Source: Aliidiomarina quisquiliarum
Lineage (GTDB): Bacteria; Pseudomonadota; Gammaproteobacteria; Enterobacterales; Alteromonadaceae
Direction of reading: 5' to 3'
NCBI RefSeq assembly: GCF_023922585.1
Contig: NZ_JAMFTN010000025.1
Location: 6,473 to 70,472 of the forward strand
Length of the DNA: 64,000 bases
The notes beneath the pieces were generated by a model. It made no database searches. It saw only the letters and a program-made list of their open reading frames with translations, and was not told the DNA's origin. Of the stretch, positions 62,986-64,000 are shown in pieces (position 1 is the first letter of the stretch; each line of letters opens with the position of its first letter). The position numbers and the translations under genes were made by a program.

Positions 62986-64000
62986 CTAATCGTGCGTTAG
63001 CTCTACCTTGAAACCAAGTTGCTGACACTGATTCAAGAATGTTTCTGGCACCTTAACACAAGTGGCGCTTAACTCGCGCCGGTGTTGGTAAACTTTTCGA
63101 AGCCTGTCAAAGCCTTCGGCCGTTACACCATGTACGCGAAAGTCGTTATCGTCGGCAACAATAGCATAACTACTGCGTACCCAGTCTGTTACTAACGCCT
63201 GCGGCAATTTTTGGTTTGCTAAAGTTGGCGCCGTAAATTGGCGTAAGTTAACTGCAGGCATAAAGTGGCTTTCACTTAGTCGCTTGCCCTTCCAACTGAA
63301 GAACTCGTACAGGGCCTCATATAATTTATAACTGCCACGTATTTTACCTTCCAGACTATGCCCTGCAATGTGTGGCGTAGCTAAGCCCACCCGCTGTAGC
63401 AACTCTAAATTTACGCTAGGTTCGCCTTCCCACACATCTAAAGCACAATATAGCCGTGGGCCGTCTTTTAGCCGTTGTAGTAACGCTTGATTATGCACCA
63501 CAGGGCCCCGGCTAGCATTAACCAAAATAGCATCTGGCTTTAATAGTGCTAATTGCTCTGCATGCATTAAATGCAACGTACTATGGGGCGCTGCCGTGGT
63601 TAGCGGCACATGAAAGGTAATTACATCTGCTTGGGCCAATAACGACCAGTCGCCAAAGGTTTTATCGGCTTTGGGTAACACGGGTTCAGGATCAATATAG
63701 CGCACGTCCATACCCAGCGCCGCTAAGCGTTTACCCGCTTGCACGCCCGTATGCCCTGCCCCTACCACTAATGCCAGTTTACCCGCCAATTCTAGCTTGG
63801 CTGTTGCCGCCAGCTCCAACACCGCAGCCAACACATATTCACCAACAGAAATAGCATTGGCGCCGGGCGCACTGGCAAAACCAATACCGCGCTTCTGTAA
63901 CGCATCAACGTCAACATGCTCCGTACCAATAGTACCGGTACCAACAAATTTAAGTTGAGGGGCTAAATCGAGTAGTTCTTTAGTAACCTTCGTTACCGAG
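62986..64000 (-). CDS. pdxB: 4-phosphoerythronate dehydrogenase PdxB (5' end beyond the window)
   Basis: PdxB oxidises 4-phosphoerythronate in the DXP-dependent vitamin B6 pathway. The frame is open to the right edge and the reading upstream of the first internal Met (63834) continues as SVTKVTKELLDLAPQLKFV, then GTGTIGTEHVDVDALQKRG, matching the N-terminal domain; so the true start lies outside the window. About 338 residues are visible, lacking about 45. The NAD-binding fold shows LVVGAGHTGVQAG. The catalytic segments NASRGPVV, DVWEGEP and HIAGHSLEGK are in place. It is followed by asd after 58 bases, the order pdxB-asd (usg)-truA. Confidence 0.95.
   Translation of the reverse strand, partial: SVTKVTKELLDLAPQLKFVGTGTIGTEHVDVDALQKRGIGFASAPGANAISVGEYVLAAVLELAATAKLELAGKLALVVGAGHTGVQAGKRLAALGMDVRYIDPEPVLPKADKTFGDWSLLAQADVITFHVPLTTAAPHSTLHLMHAEQLALLKPDAILVNASRGPVVHNQALLQRLKDGPRLYCALDVWEGEPSVNLELLQRVGLATPHIAGHSLEGKIRGSYKLYEALYEFFSWKGKRLSESHFMPAVNLRQFTAPTLANQKLPQALVTDWVRSSYAIVADDNDFRVHGVTAEGFDRLRKVYQHRRELSATCVKVPETFLNQCQQLGFKVELTHD

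Noticed and set aside
1-64000. CRISPR arrays, insertion sequences, prophage or integron genes
   Set aside because: No spaced direct repeats, transposase, integrase or phage structural proteins were recognised in any frame.

Overview
The window is a chromosomal segment of a Gammaproteobacterium. Gene content and order (tig-clpP-clpX-lon-hupB-ppiD; pdxB-asd-fimV-truA-accD-folC-dedD-cvpA-purF; nadK-recN-bamE; fadI-fadJ; folD beside a tRNA cluster) suggest an Alteromonadales-type marine bacterium, possibly of the Idiomarinaceae. The family assignment is an inference from protein similarity recalled by eye. I see no insertion sequence, prophage, CRISPR array or rRNA operon, and no clearly broken gene. 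The two edge genes, a DAACS-type symporter and pdxB, are cut by the window.

Layout. 1-8.4 kb: symporter fragment, an M48 lipoprotein peptidase, then dnaJ, dnaK and grpE on the minus strand. grpE and dnaK each have their own near-consensus sigma-32 promoter. nadK, LexA-controlled recN and bamE follow on the plus strand. 8.4-17 kb: an M16 insulinase-like peptidase, a PAS-GGDEF-EAL protein, and the translationally coupled fadI-fadJ pair behind a FadR-like operator. 17-24.3 kb: a six-function MoxR/Bat operon (MoxR ATPase, DUF58, DUF4381, BatA-like, BatB-BatC fusion, BatD) ending in a strong terminator. 24.3-33 kb: the proteostasis block ppiD, hupB, lon (sigma-32-like promoter), clpX, clpP and tig. 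33-38.2 kb: a GAF-GGDEF cyclase, a lipoprotein with ClpP/crotonase-like motifs, an IMPACT-family protein, a QEGLA/MATCAP-type metallopeptidase and a DUF1415 protein. 38.26-38.72 kb: four minus-strand tRNAs (Pro, Arg, His, Pro) behind one strong promoter. 38.97 kb: folD.

39.85-48.2 kb is the most unusual part. It is a compact ten-gene type IVb pilus locus, related in order to the thin pilus (PilL-PilV) of R64-type plasmids, packed between topA and folD with almost no spacing. It encodes a TcpQ/PilL-like protein, a PilN-type lipoprotein secretin, PilO2-like and PilP-like assembly proteins, an assembly ATPase, a GspF-type platform protein, a main pilin, a small second pilin, a large PilV-like pilin whose C-terminal half is made of short degenerate repeats, and a TadE-like protein. 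There is no pilT-like retraction ATPase, prepilin peptidase, shufflon or recombinase here.

48.2-64 kb: topA, astB, a TraB/GumN-family protein, then a long minus-strand housekeeping block: purF, cvpA, dedD, folC, accD, truA, fimV, asd and pdxB. Together these cover protein folding and turnover, the SOS response, fatty-acid oxidation and synthesis, folate, purine and pyridoxal synthesis, cyclic-di-GMP signalling and one surface appendage system.
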